64,000 bases of DNA from Bolinopsis microptera (Eukaryota > Ctenophora > Tentaculata > Lobata > Bolinopsidae). How positions within the stretch are numbered: the first letter of the stretch is position 1; each line of letters starts with the position of its first letter. Positions 35,466 through 48,189 of the stretch are shown piece after piece. The position numbers and the translations under genes are program-made. The notes below the pieces were generated by a model. The model was given only the letters and a program-made list of their open reading frames with translations, had not been told where the DNA came from and made no database searches. The stretch is taken from assembly GCF_026151205.1 (NCBI RefSeq), contig NC_087072.1, positions 15,662,169 through 15,726,168 of the forward strand, written 5' to 3'.

Positions 35466-37855
35466 GCAGTATTTATATTAGTTGTTAACTTCAATGTAGT
35501 CCAATTCAATTGTGTGAGATATAATGTGGGAACTGCATTTAATGGGTTGAGATAAGTATGTAGGTTCTATTATTTTACATGTGCTAACTGGTACCTATAT
35601 ACTAGACACTGTAAGGTCTACGAAAGCTGGTATCCTCAATATCTGGGATCAGCAAACAAAGCGTCGGTAAGATAACCACTGATAACCACAAAGACTGGTA
35701 TGTCTAGATGAGTAGTGAGTAAAACCGGTAATTGAGGATAGCAATTAGCAATACTGCTAGGATTTCCTAGTAGATTTCCTGGTTTGAGTGCTTATTAAGC
35801 AATGGTTCTGTAGACTGCAGAGGAACCAGCTTTCAAAAGGAGACGCGCCAATAAATGTGGTGATTATTTAATCCACCTGCAGGTGCCTCGTTTATCATGG
35901 TAATCAGGAGACATGTGCTACAATGTAATTGTGCCACAAATTACGATAATCATAATTATAACATCACCTGACAATAATTACACCCTCAAAGATAACACAA
36001 CTTAAAGTTAAAGGCCTGGTTGCATATTCTAATGAACTACAAGTACACACGCTAAATCGAGTAAATCCCCAACTTCTGAGCGAATGACCTGGAGAGAGGA
36101 GAATCATAACTCCTGAACTGCGGGTTAACAATAACTATCAACAATGTAGCAGCAGTGAAGCAGGCCGGTCGTAAGCCTCGTATCCAGCATGTTAAGTGAT
36201 GTACCGGAACATACTGCACACTCGCTATACTACCTGGTATGTGGAGGTTATTGAGGCGGCTCTATACTAGTTAATTAGTTGCACGTTCGGGTGGTATATA
36301 ACCGAGATCATCGATAGCTATCATCGGAGTATTATCAAATTTATATTGTCTGGCAAGTGAAGATGCACGGCAGCTGATGCAGCGGCGGCCACTGCACATG
36401 CGGCCCAGCTAAATCGGTCTCGTGTATTTTACTGCTCACCATCTGTGCAGGGTCAATATCGGGACCTTCTCATTTGTGATTAACTTATTGGTCGCATTAG
36501 TGTTTGGGCAAAACAGAGAATATATAATATGTGCGAATTGTAGTAGCCTGTCCCTGATAGTATTAGTACCGTTTACCTCAACTCTTTGGTTTTGGGGGTT
36601 ATTAGCAGTCTAACCTAAAACAAGCAAAAATTAAATTGCATAGACAAGTCTAAATTATTCCACCAAGGATCTGCTTATAATTATACCCATATTACCCTCT
36701 TTGACAATAGAATAGTCGGCATATTGATCCGGGAGTTTAGAGTTACGATATGATAAATGCTGAGCCCCTATCTTCCCTATAAACCTGCCATTCACAGACC
36801 ACTCTCAATCCATACACTATTCATAGAGATTCTTGTTTCTATGCAGCAGTGCACAATGTGCAGTGCACAATGTGCAGTGCACAATGTGTCTTGGATCATT
36901 GTTCTGATCTTCGTGTCCCTGTCGCATGTCCATGTGCTTGGTAATTACTTCATCAAACCTTTGTTATTAAAATCACAAGGCCCTCTTTATTCAAACACCA
37001 TTTCACGTTTGACGTTTATTTATGTGCACTAATGTTTTATTACGCTGGTTTGTTTTATATAGTGCTATAATTATACATAATTATACATAATTATACATAA
37101 TTATACATAATGTATAAAGGTGGCGTTCATACGTTACAATATCAGTGAGGGGAAGGGGTTCTAAAATGGCAAAAAGTGATTTAGTAATATTAAATGATCT
37201 GTCCGTTTAAAAATTTGAAATTTAATAAAATTTTATTTTAAATGCCCTAGATCATGATCAGACACAGATTACGACACCATGAAAAATGTTTTATGATTTA
37301 AAATTTGGTCTTTGTAATTTGTAGCATCAAACTCTAAATTTTACATTGATAGTATACGGTTTAGAAAATTCTTACCAAAATTTGATCTCGTGTTCTGACG
37401 AAAATATGTATGGAAATTACGATTGATAGCGATGAGTTAGTACTAATTATTTTAATCTTTAAAGCTATGGAATATGAACACACTATGGATGCGTTAACAG
37501 TAACCCTCAAGACGATGAAGCGAGGTCGATGAGTGGAGACTGTGAAGGGTAAATGGACGTACTATAACTTATTGCAAGGTAAGCAAACCACTGAAATATT
37601 TGTACTCGAATGTCAAGGAACAAAAGGTCGATGTAAGACGGAGTTTCTATTTTACATCGAGGATTTTAGTGAGTGACACGCAGTCGCCAGTGTGGCCGAA
37701 CTTTCCCTCAACCCAGCTTTGCCATCCACTTATCTGGCGGCGGTATTTTTCCTTTTGTATATTACCCAGCTATTTCATTTGCTAGCATTGGCTGCAGGTT
37801 TACAAGCTTTAGCATAGAAATAGCCATAAAGCATATTTTAAATAGCTTATTTTAC
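35463..37855. other. Gene-poor spacer with two short tandem repeats
   Basis: Holds a 14-bp tandem repeat gcagtgcacaatgt, three copies (36846-36888), and a 10-bp repeat ttatacataa, about four copies (37071-37110). No exon recognised. Confidence 0.5.
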
Positions 37856-38082
37856 CTAAATTGTCATTTTAACCATAGTACATAAATTACGTATTACTAT
37901 ATAAGCTCTATCAAAGTATGAACTATTGAACTTGAAGGCCACCGCCAATCTCCGGATAATTAGAATCCTGCTGGATGCCTGGTTGCAATCCAGTATACAG
38001 TATTCAAATTGTTCCTGGTACAATTTCAATATAATTGGAATTTTAGACTGTTCCAGATTTGGAAGTTTCAATGAATTAGACT

Positions 38083-38191
38083 CACAGCTATTGTTGGGTA
38101 ATCCTGGGCTGCAGGGAGATGATGGGCTGGAACCGGTGCCGGCTTTTCCACCCCCAACCAGGAAAAATGCGGGACTTGCCGAAAATGACAT
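38083..38191 (-). CDS. Candidate 5' coding exon, function unknown
   Basis: Reading from an ATG at 38191 on the minus strand gives ~36 residues rich in Ser, Gly and Pro (start MSFSASPAFFLVGGG, then SPSSPCSPG). Base composition is clearly more GC-rich than the surroundings. A gtgagt donor follows. I found no downstream exon and recognise no family. The opposite strand has a longer but featureless frame. Treat as a hypothesis. Confidence 0.2.
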
Positions 38192-40500
38192 GATTCACAC
38201 CACCAAACCTGTTTTCAAAATCGTGAAGTTTATTCAAAGATATTTTGTATTTGAGAGATTACTTGCTAAGATAATTCGCGAACGGACAACAACAAACACA
38301 ATCTGGATAACCTTGCCAACACAAAGAGGCAAGCTTGGCAATGTCCTGAACAACACATGCCTTAATTAAGAAAATTGCATTGTTAAGATTCGGCAGATCG
38401 CAAACACAGCGAAACGTTACTCGTAATTTCATTGGCAGCTCATTATAATGGCATTAGGGATGAAGGGCGCGCTCACATCACACTTCACAGGTCTATTGTA
38501 GTAGGAAATGAAGAAACTATGCTTGCACCAGATTGTGGTGCAATTAGCATACAGAAATATTGTATGATGCGTTTCGGAGAGGAAGTTTAACGTAGTCATC
38601 GCCACGTAATGTGCTGCACAATAGTCTAATCGGCATGGCCATGTTGGATATAGGTACTGAGTTATAAATATATATATAAACACTTTTAGAATGAAATTGT
38701 ATTGGACTCTTTTTAAAAACTATGAATTTGTTAGGTATAGATCGTGACAGTTATTTCATGCACGTGCAATACCTTATACCTAATATCAATCGACACCCCA
38801 AATGCCAAATACATACCAGTAACATCCACCTGATTCACAACAAATCTCGTATAACTAAGAACCGTGCTACTAGGATTTAAAAGATTTATAAAACATAAAG
38901 TTAGGTAGTGTGGTACGTTCGGAAACGCATCATATTTTATTTCTTGTGACGTAAAAGAACAAACTTTTGATTTTGGGCGAGCTCTGATTTGCTCATTTTG
39001 GAGTAACTGCAATATATCCTAGGTCTTGGGAATTCTCAATTCTGTATGGACGTCGGGAATATTGAAGTTGACTAAGAAAAGGTTGCATTACACCCTCTAT
39101 ATCCAGGCCGAGATGAGAAATTGTTTCAATGGTCTACAGAAGTTCATTTCCGCTGCTCTTCGTGAAATAATTACCTTGTGTATCAAAACATCATGAACTC
39201 AAGTCAATTACAGGCTTACAGGACTTAGGACACAGATGCAGAAAATGCAAAACAGTTTAATAAACATGGATTAATAAAACCAGGTTACCAGTAATTACGT
39301 TAAAACTGATACTCCTTTAAAGCAGGTTTTATGGCACCTAGCTGTGAAATGTGTCATCGGATAAACATTAAACATTAAACATTGAACGGAGTTTAAATGC
39401 CAACCATTCGTCTAATTTTACGAGAAAATTATAATACGAATTTCATAAATCAAGACTAAATAGACGGCCATTAAAAATCTTATATAAGCTAAGTTTACTG
39501 AATTACATAATGACGTCAAGCCGCTTACTGGCACTCTGGCCCAGCCTGTTTTCTGGCGTGGTCATAATGACACACAGATTTGTACGTTATTTTCATTGTG
39601 ACAATCGATTACCCTACATCGGAGTATACCGACAATCAATGTCTGGCTCATTTAGGCGACTAGTAGGCTAAAAAGGGGTTCATTAAAGATAAGAAGTTTC
39701 TATAAGGTATGCCAAGTAGTTTGTATGATTAATAAAGCCAATGTTGATATTATTATGATTAGCTTTGTTCGTTCAGGGTGCCTCAAAATGATTGGCCCCT
39801 AATACTCTAATACAGAGAGAGACCCATAAAATCTTTATCTATGTTTTATCTTATGTTATATTTATCTATGTTTTCGGGGCGAAATTAATTATTTTGTTAT
39901 GCTGGGTCTCCCTGTATCACGAAAGGCCGGTACCAACATGGTCAAATTAAGCTTTGCTTGTTCAACAACGGGTTACACAACTGATGTTTTTTTCTAACAT
40001 AAAAGAAGTCATCAAGAATAAAAATTGAACTTGTGACTGTTGAGCTTTTTGTGACCGTTTTTATGCAGTCCATAATGGTAGTATATGTCTGCTACTACAT
40101 TTATTCCATTATTAGTTGCCTTTAATTGTATAAGTTAATGATTGTGCTTTGACAATCGCATGTAAGTTATCCATTACTTTATGATTTAAATAATTGCTTA
40201 TCAGCTTATTGCTTACCTTACGGCTTACTTTGAAGACAACGGAGTTGCCGACAATTTAGGCATTTATAATGCTTACGATAATCATTTTTTCCCGTTATAT
40301 CAATGAACTAAGCAGAAAATCGTCATCATGCGTTCAAGATTCACTTTGAAGATCAATAGAATGATAGAATAGCTGGACAATGTTAAGGTTGGCCGCTTTC
40401 TGTTGTTGTGCTGGTCCGACCGAGCTGATCAATCAAGAAAAGAGACACACGGAAATCATGAGAAACGAGATTTATTTTTCTTTACAATAATAAAGTAACT
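38192..40500. other. Gene-poor spacer; possible small inverted-repeat element
   Basis: A segment at 39811-39916 has imperfect inverted ends (tacagagagagaccca ... tgggtctccctgta), possibly a ~106-bp MITE. Otherwise no supported feature. Confidence 0.35.
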
Positions 40501-40501
40501 T

Positions 40502-40920
40502 AAGCTGAATCTTCAGTAGTGCGTATCAAAAAGTGCACAAAGGAAAAGAGGAAGTGTCAAATGACCTAAATTAAATTAACCTATATTAACAACTAATCCT
40601 TTGTCAGTTCATCGGCAGCAAAAATGTGATTCGTGGATACATGAATTATAGTTATATTTATACGGTGAAGGACGTTTTTATGTCAATTATATAAGTATAT
40701 ATAACTTATATGACAAATATTAATTATAGTTGCATTATAGCGTGTAGAAATACAATGCACTTATTGTGAACTTGGCATGACGTTGATTCGGAAGTTGGGA
40801 GTAGTAATTACAATTGTTGAGAGGAACAATCACACGAATTAATCGGAAGAAATTAATGGCTATGTTTGAGTACTGACTTAGAAATTTCGGTTCTGATACG
40901 CACTACTAAAGATTCAGCTT
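40502..40920. mobile_element. MITE with 27-bp terminal inverted repeats
   Basis: The left end aagctgaatcttcagtagtg... (40502-40528) and the right end (40894-40920, reverse complement aagctgaatctttagtagtg...) match at 26 of 27 positions. The interior is AT-rich and non-coding. I see no clear target-site duplication, so the superfamily is undetermined. Confidence 0.7.
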
Positions 40921-42224
40921 GGTAAATTTGGTTTAGGAGATTGTTGTAGATACAAAATCTCTTTCCTTTATTAGGTATCATAACGACAAATCTTCGGACA
41001 AAGTCTTTAAAATCCAAATTCTGTTAACCTTAAATTATTACGATTTTTTGACTTTTTGTGAACTGGATCTTACATGATAATCATAATACCATGATTTACC
41101 TTGGCTATCGAGTGCTGCGCGCGCAATAGAAAAGGTAGGCATGCATCCTAAAATCCGAAGGTGATCACAGCCTTTGCAGAAGACTGTAAGGTGTTGATTT
41201 TCCTTTATTTAACGATACAGAACAATAACTTGTAAACCCCAAAATAGGTACACTTGGGATTGGCTGTAAACTTTTATAGAAATAAATGTCCTTCAATCCT
41301 CTATATACGACAAAGGAGTTATTTATGAATTCGGGGATATAAAGTCCTGAGAACATTATATAAACACGCAATATAATCTAACAAATTATCATCCCGGGGT
41401 CCTATTGATAAGCCAAAGGACACGATGGCTGCAGTTAACGAAAGTTGCAGTATTATTATAGTGGGTATAGTGAGGTGGGAGCTGACAGACTATTGATACA
41501 CCTTGTGTTATGGCCGACTGTAATTTGACAAATATGGCCTGATCTGTTTGCTAAGGCAAGGGTATGGTCTACTCTCTTTTGCCTGGATATAATAGATGAC
41601 GCACGCTTGATTAAAATTGCTTGAGCGGTCTTTTATTCTCCCTCTCCTGAACCATCATCAAATATCGATCAACTGCCCAGTGCCCATCAAGGGTACTAGG
41701 GTACGCCAACAAGCGGTAAAAATACGTAAGCAGCAACTTGTACAAACCCCTGCACAAATAAAAGGACAGTCAGCCAAACTGCTTGTAATTGGGCCAAGAA
41801 AAGTAATAGGCAACATTTACATCCTCTGCTTCCTCTGCAGAGATAGTAATTGCTCTAGCTGGACTGCCTAGTTACACAATTTTAGTCTGGCAACTGTTAA
41901 CCAATGAATTTGATAATATCTACCTAATCGCTGATCCACTGATGCTGATCCTACGCTGCTATTTAATATGAAATTATCGATCCCTAATGGCAGTTTATTT
42001 GCCAATTTCCTTGCCATGTCATTTATGTCAGTTAGTCCGATTAAGAATCAATACAAGCTGTAAGAAGCGATAAATTCTAAAATACTCCTCACCAACTATT
42101 AGAACATTCGTTCGTATCAGGGTATCACAGCACTTTTTATTTAGAATTATATCTGTAGCAAATGTCGTGGAAACGTGGCATTTTATAATGACAATGAATC
42201 TATCTTACTATATATAAAGCGAGA

Positions 42225-42226
<2 letters not shown>
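40921..42226. other. Spacer without recognised feature
   Basis: No exon, RNA gene or element boundary that I can support. Confidence 0.35.

Positions 42227-42268
<42 letters not shown>
42227..42268. repeat. (AT)n microsatellite
   Basis: About 21 AT dinucleotides, immediately followed by a non-coding stretch (42270-42540) whose composition suggests an unclassified dispersed repeat. Confidence 0.9.
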
Positions 42269-42270
<2 letters not shown>

Positions 42271-42813
42271 GTGCCATTTTACTGACACCACGGCATCAAC
42301 TTTAACGCGACTTTGCGCAAAAACCGTAAAAGATATACAACTGGAACTTTTTTGGCTGGTCAAATGCTTTAATGGCCTTCAAATCAGCATGAAAAAATAA
42401 AAAATTGGCCAAGGAATAATGATTTTAGAGCCTAAAATTTGGACCCCCAAGTGGTGTCAAAAACGCCAATTAAATAGGTAATAATTATTTTAGTATTTTG
42501 AGTCTTGACACCGTTTAGGGTTATATTATACGGGTTCCTGCTAGTAATTACCAACATATTGGACAAGCTCCTGCATTAGTGTGGGAATTTAAACGAATGA
42601 TTGTAGCGGTTGTCTTGGGAACAGTTGTGTTTTAATCATCAGTAAACATGCACTATAAATCTATAATATCATGATATAAACATTTGTTTTGATGAATGAA
42701 GTTTTAACATGAACTACTGAATCATTTAATTTGTCCCTTCGGAACCTGAGTCCGGTTAGTCCCAATCCTATTAAAATGTTTGCAATGAGAAGACGGGCAC
42801 GACTGGTACTTAC

Positions 42814-42910
42814 ACATGATGAGCCATGGAGTGGTTTCCTGGTGTTTCTCGAAATAGTCAGCTAGATACGCGAACACTAAGTTGGGTTGGGCTCGAGTCT
42901 GAAAGTCCAT
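42814..42910 (-). CDS. Candidate first exon of an ankyrin-family transcript
   Basis: From the ATG at 42910: MDFQTRAQPNLVFAYLADYF, followed by EKHQETTPWLIM and a gtaagt donor in phase 1. The QPNLV..A..ADY core matches the first exon of ankyrin gene B (SLQPNLVLSAMADYLAQGH). Phase 1 is the phase accepted by exon 2 of genes A and B. It could be an alternative first exon of gene A, 11 kb upstream of exon A1, or the start of another paralogue whose remaining exons I cannot find. Confidence 0.5.
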
Positions 42911-42919
42911 CACCGGGGT

Positions 42920-43855
42920 CGGGTGTCATCAGTATCTGGTTAGAGTAACGCTCAGTCTACTTATGGAAAAAGAAAACAAACTTAAATCTACACAGATGTA
43001 ACAGGTTGTAACGAAGATTGAGAGCAATGCAACCCAAGACACGACGTGCTAACAAAAGTGTATTGGCAAATCCGACTGTTAATAAATGGTTAGTAAATTG
43101 TCACTAAATGGCACCGATCGGAATCAATGTAGACAATAGTATGTAAAATAATGTAGACAATGAAAATATGACTGTGATGTCGCAGAATTGGTATTAATTA
43201 ATAAGATCTATAAGCCAACTAATGGACATAATGGATCTAATTGACATAATCAGACCTAAAATGGTCATGAGGCGAAATTAATATATTCCACATTTATTTG
43301 TCAATCAATTTATCGTTTATCAACGAACGTGACAACAGGTCAAATATGTTACAGTTCGCATTGGCTTAATAAGACAAAGTGTCAAATAATAAGTGTCAAT
43401 TAATAAGACAAATAAGTAAAATTGATAGTTTTTCGGGACCATCCTCATATTGAGCTAAAAATAACTTCGATAATAATCTCTCAATAAATGTTCGTTACGA
43501 CTTAACTTAGCTTGTCAGCGGCGTAAATTTTATGAAACAAGAAGCTAGCCTCCACCTCCAACACGAAGGTAGCCAAGTCCCGAGAATGAATTAAAAGCCG
43601 GATACGCATAATAATTCAATATAATCGTCAAAATTCTTTAGAACAGAAATTATAGTTCGTGGCTAAGCTCAGAGGGTGTCCAAATAAGAATGCCTAGATT
43701 TTTCTCAGCAATTATCAGATGTGAGTAAGAGTATCACGCCCTATGATTAGGGAAGGCCATCTTGTGACACAGTGAATCTGTTTGTTTGACAACCTATCTG
43801 ACAGTGGGGAGTGCAACAAATTAACACCCGCCTTTTGGACCGCAAAACCTTTTCA
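42920..43855. other. Spacer, no supported feature
   Basis: AT-rich, including a repetitive 'aatggacataatggatc / ataagacaaa..gtcaa' stretch at 43215-43410. No exon recognised. Confidence 0.35.
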
Positions 43856-43858
43856 CAA

Positions 43859-44190
43859 TTATAATACCTTCCGGGAATTATATCCACTAAAAGTCTCCGA
43901 CACTGAGAGCTGATAATTTGCCGATATATCCCGCAAGGGAAGCCAAGGTATTATCAGCATAGACCTCAGACTGGCTGGCGGCAAGTTGTAAAACAAATAA
44001 CACTGGCGTTCTATATATTAGACACTATATTGTATCATGCGCACGTATCGGATTACACCCCTTCCAATTCGGAACCGGAAAATATTATAATACATAATAC
44101 CTCCGGTTCTTCGGGCCGCAAATTCCCTCCAGCAAGCTGTCGGGAATTATCAAGCGGAGCCCGAAGAGCCGAAGGCATTATTATATTATA
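43859..44190. repeat. Two related small foldback repeats
   Basis: Segment 1 (43859-43953) is bounded by ataataccttcc and, inverted, aaggtattat. Segment 2 (44083-44190) has ~37-bp imperfect arms around cctccggttcttcgggc / gcccgaagagccgaagg and an inner ttccc..gggaa. Both share ATAATACC-type ends and may be members of one MITE family. Confidence 0.5.
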
Positions 44191-47140
44191 ACTGCGGCGG
44201 AAAAATCAATTAACGTTTTGTTAATTTCCAATATTGAATCGTCGGTGGGATTCGTGGAATTGCTAATTCCTTATGAGTAATGCCTAATTCAAATAGAAAA
44301 GTCTGGCTAAGCTACAGTAAAATGAAATGCTGAATACCACTGCGATTATTCTCTTTTTTCTACTTTAAATCGATCATCAGTATTGGTAGGAATACTCAAT
44401 ATACATGCCAGTAATAAATATTAGCTGCATGACATTATCAACGTCATACAATAATACTATTCAACTATGCACACTAAAATTCAAAAGTATTATAAATGTA
44501 TAACAAGGATAAAATTGCCGTACGGTGTGGTTTCTATGTAATTTCTGACGCCACGATTGCCGCTGTAAACATGAAACTAGCAATAGAAAGAAACGTCAGC
44601 TAATGTCCTGTGGTGTCGTCCCTAGTGAACTGCCCGCTGTATTATTACTCCTGCTGGCTTAGGTGTTGAGGTAGTGAGAACATAGTCTTAGCACTTATAA
44701 AATCACTTAGCACTTATAAAATCACTGCGATATAATTATAAACGGAACACCTTTTCAATTTGTATGGCCGGATTTCTTGGTCTTCCTGATGGATTTCATG
44801 CCTTGTAATATTTTCATATCAATTTTGCTGGGAAACGCTTGTTCCATTTTAAATCCGGAAGCGGAAGTATAGGTGATATTTTTCAAAAACAGCTGACAAC
44901 CTGCCAATGGATTTGCCCTGCAATTTTATACTTGAATTGCTGCAAAATCGTTATGGGAAACAACTTAGTTTTTTAGACCGAACTATTCGATCATATCGTC
45001 TGTGACACCACAAAAGCAATAAAGCATCTGCATAATATGGTCATTCGAATAAGCAGGAAATACAAATAAGCAGAAACAATCAATCCACTTTGTCCAACCG
45101 ATCGGTAAATTTCGATAGTTTTACTTTTATTCAGGAATCTTGATCCATAATAAGTGAAAATAAAGGATATGCTGACACATAATTCATCAACTACTATCGC
45201 AAAGCAAGCGTTACTGCACGTATTAGCCTTACGTATTGGCTTTACGTTGTTGGTTCGAGAATGTTGGTGACTAATTAAAGTTACCATTGCTTTCATGATG
45301 AAATGGTGTTACTCTCAGTCATCTGAGTACCTTCACTGAACAATTTATCTGTCTGTAATTTTAAGATAATGATAGGCGGTTGCTGACATTATGAATTTGA
45401 AGAAGACATCCTGCTTAGTCAATTGTGTATAAATGGGAAGCTTTGAGGACGTAAACATTTGGTAATGATCAAAAACTGTCTGATTACGGATACCCTTTGC
45501 TTATTTACCCCTAAAAACACCCTCTTAAAGAAGCTGCTGTCATGTATAACCCATCTATCTTCCTGCACTTCTATCATTCATATTATGCTCTTATTGCATC
45601 AAATTAATCAACAGAAGGAACGTTAGGTACATTTAACTATAGTTGTTCTGGAATTTGGATGAATTGTATAGAAAAAATGCATCAAAACCCTAAACCAACA
45701 CTAACCAAACTCGCTGAAACTATGTACGATTGAATGAAAATTAAAATAAGTAATATACAGACACAGTATACAGCTTGTACTGCGTAGTATAGTCATGGGA
45801 ACCCTGAGCTTTATTGAGCATGCAATTACTGTTAGTTCGGTGGAACCGCCTATTACACGTCTTCATGACTGCATAGTGTAAGATCGTTTTAAATTCGTGC
45901 CAGGAAATTACGGAATCGTAGCATTAGCTTCATAATTATGAGAGTCCACTTTAAGTCTACTGGGAATTAACAGAGTCTTGTCAGCGGTCAATTTTGGACG
46001 GCGAAATGCCGCCAATCGAGGTTGGGAGAACACGATACTAAACATCTGACTAGTTGCGTGTCAGATGTTTTAACACGATATGCTCTGTACAATATCACTA
46101 TAGCAATTTAGCAGCAAAACAATAGCATGGCTGCCTTGAGTGGAACAAAAAGACGGAAAATATATCATGCCGTACATTGATATGTTCATGTAGATAATGC
46201 GTCACATATAAACAGATATGAGCACATGATAAGATCGTTGCATTGTACTAAGAATTAAGTGCTCGGTAAACTGGAAAGATATACGCAGTGTGGACTGTGG
46301 CGTGGCTGCCCGAAGCTTAGTGTTGTAGCATGTAAGAAGCCTTATACTTTAATATTTAAATGTATATAACAAAGAACTATTACCTCAGCTTGGATATTAT
46401 CCAGACTGCGTCGTACTTTTAAGTTTAATGTGTCATCAAACTTCTTAAATTGGTGGCTATTAAGATGGGCAGTTTCTCAACTTTTACTCATGACCGTGGT
46501 CTATTTAAATGAGATGAGGTAATTTTCTCACTATTTAGAAAAAAGAACTTAAAGCAGAGTAAAGCGCATGACGACCCTTCCCGACAGTGTTAATTTGTTT
46601 GGCACAGTTCATCCGGTGACACCACCACTCACACCAGTCTATCTTGAACAGGTTGACTGTAGTCTGTACATGCTGTTTTACTCACCGTATAAACCTTTAA
46701 ACTCATTGTATGTGTTTTTTTGAAGCTGGATGATATAGACAATTAGCAAAGGTATGGATAGAAAATAAAATACAATATCTATACTATAATTTAAAATTGA
46801 CGAAATTTCCCCGGCAACGGGGACATAGAAGAAAAAACACCGAAAATCGACCTCAAAATGACCCTCTGGTGATGCCAAACCCAGCTCGCAAATGGAGTTG
46901 AAACCTCGCCATTTTTAGCAGGGTTGTAGAAAAAGGATAGGAATAGGCTATAGCATTCTTAGAATTTTGATTTAGGCTTTAGATTTTTTATAATTAACGT
47001 CGGAAGTGAGGTTAAATAATCGTTAGAATAATGGCGTTATTTAAGCAAAGGTTTACTGCGCTGTTGCGTAGCAACGATAAAAATGCACGTGCGCGAGCAA
47101 CCACAGATTAACAACGCGCGTTGTTATGCTGTATGATACG
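44191..47140. other. Gene-poor spacer
   Basis: No exon can be supported. A short repeat 'cttagcacttataaaatca' is doubled at 44690-44726. The minus-strand frame near 46678-46878 encodes a hydrophobic peptide and ends at a gtgagt site, but it lacks an acceptor or homology. Confidence 0.35.
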
Positions 47141-47515
47141 TCATAATTTCAAAACTAGCTCACATTTACGCTCACGCTATGACTTCTTATAACTTTGTTT
47201 GTGATTGCAATATTTTGATGCAGTAAAAAGTATCGATACTTTTTTTTCGATACTAAATTCGCTAGAGCTACACACAATGCTGACATGACGCCGCGCACAC
47301 ACAATCAACAAAAATATTGTTGTTTTCTAATTACGCAAATAACTTTGCGCAGTTAAACATTTTAATTGCCTGGCAATAATTCAATTGACTGTCATTCTCG
47401 ATTGAAATATCAGAATTTCACAACTAGCTCACATTTACCCTCATGACGCTATATACCTATATATATTTATAACTTTGGTTGTGATTGAAATTTTTTGATG
47501 CGGTAAAAAGTATCG
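47141..47515. repeat. Pair of ~100-bp diverged direct repeats
   Basis: Copy 1 (47141-47237) and copy 2 (47411-47515) share 'aactagctcacattta.(g/c)ctca', 'tataacttt(g)gttgtgattg' and 'gatgc.gtaaaaagtatcg' in the same order, 270 bp apart. Between them are a cgatact hairpin and TTTGCGCAG sequences. The element type is unknown. Confidence 0.6.
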
Positions 47516-48131
47516 TTTTGGGGCTATATGATGAAGAGAAATTAAAACATAACTGATGCTTAAAATTTCCTCGAACAAAGCTTTCGACTAGCGGCGGGTT
47601 TCTAGTACATTATATTCGGAAATATATTAATGTTGCCATGAGCATGAAAGGTTGAAAGCACAAAAATACGTCATGTCAGAATGACTGAATGACGTGAATT
47701 TCCAAAGGAATTAAGGATGATCGTTTCGTGGAAAGTTGAGATAACTTTTTTCTCTATTGAACAGGATGTTTCATTAAAATCCTCTTTGTTAGCAAATTTA
47801 AACATTTATCTTTTGTAATATGACCAGTCATTTATGAGAACAATTTCGCCACAAGATGTTTTACAGTGCCTATATTTCCCTATTTGATTACGATGGCCTG
47901 CATTTATTGCATGCCCACGTACAACTTGTTTACTTGTATGTAGACACTAGACAGTCTGTCTACAAGCAAAGATCTCATTTTTAAATGATTAAGTGAGTTC
48001 CAGGCTTTGCCTTAAACAGTATTTCCGGCTGGAGATGGATCAAGGATGCCATAGCATACTGCATAGAATCCCGCCAAAAAGTTAGAAGTTGTTAAACTAC
48101 GTACCTGCTGACTCAATTCAGATATATTTAC

Positions 48132-48189
48132 CATAATTCGCAGAGGTCGTTGATGCAGCATTCTCTGATTCTGATTCATCCTGGCCAGC
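48132..48189 (-). CDS. Candidate internal exon, ankyrin-family 5' region
   Basis: Flanked by ctttaag and gtaaat. It encodes AGQDESESENAASTTSANY in phase 0-in, phase 1-out. The Ser/Asn/Ala-rich composition resembles the linker encoded by exon 1 of gene A, and the exit phase matches exon A2. No upstream exon was found. Weak. Confidence 0.25.

Noticed and set aside
34939-35509. Long reading frames of 170-186 residues on both strands
   Set aside because: They are translations of the GGGA/GA repeat in different frames; no gene is implied.
37926-38369. 147-residue plus-strand frame
   Set aside because: No ATG start, no domain, low-complexity composition, and a competing minus-strand exon-like signal; not supportable as a gene.
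46678-46878. Hydrophobic minus-strand frame ending at a gtgagt
   Set aside because: No acceptor or homology; AT-rich DNA often yields hydrophobic frames.
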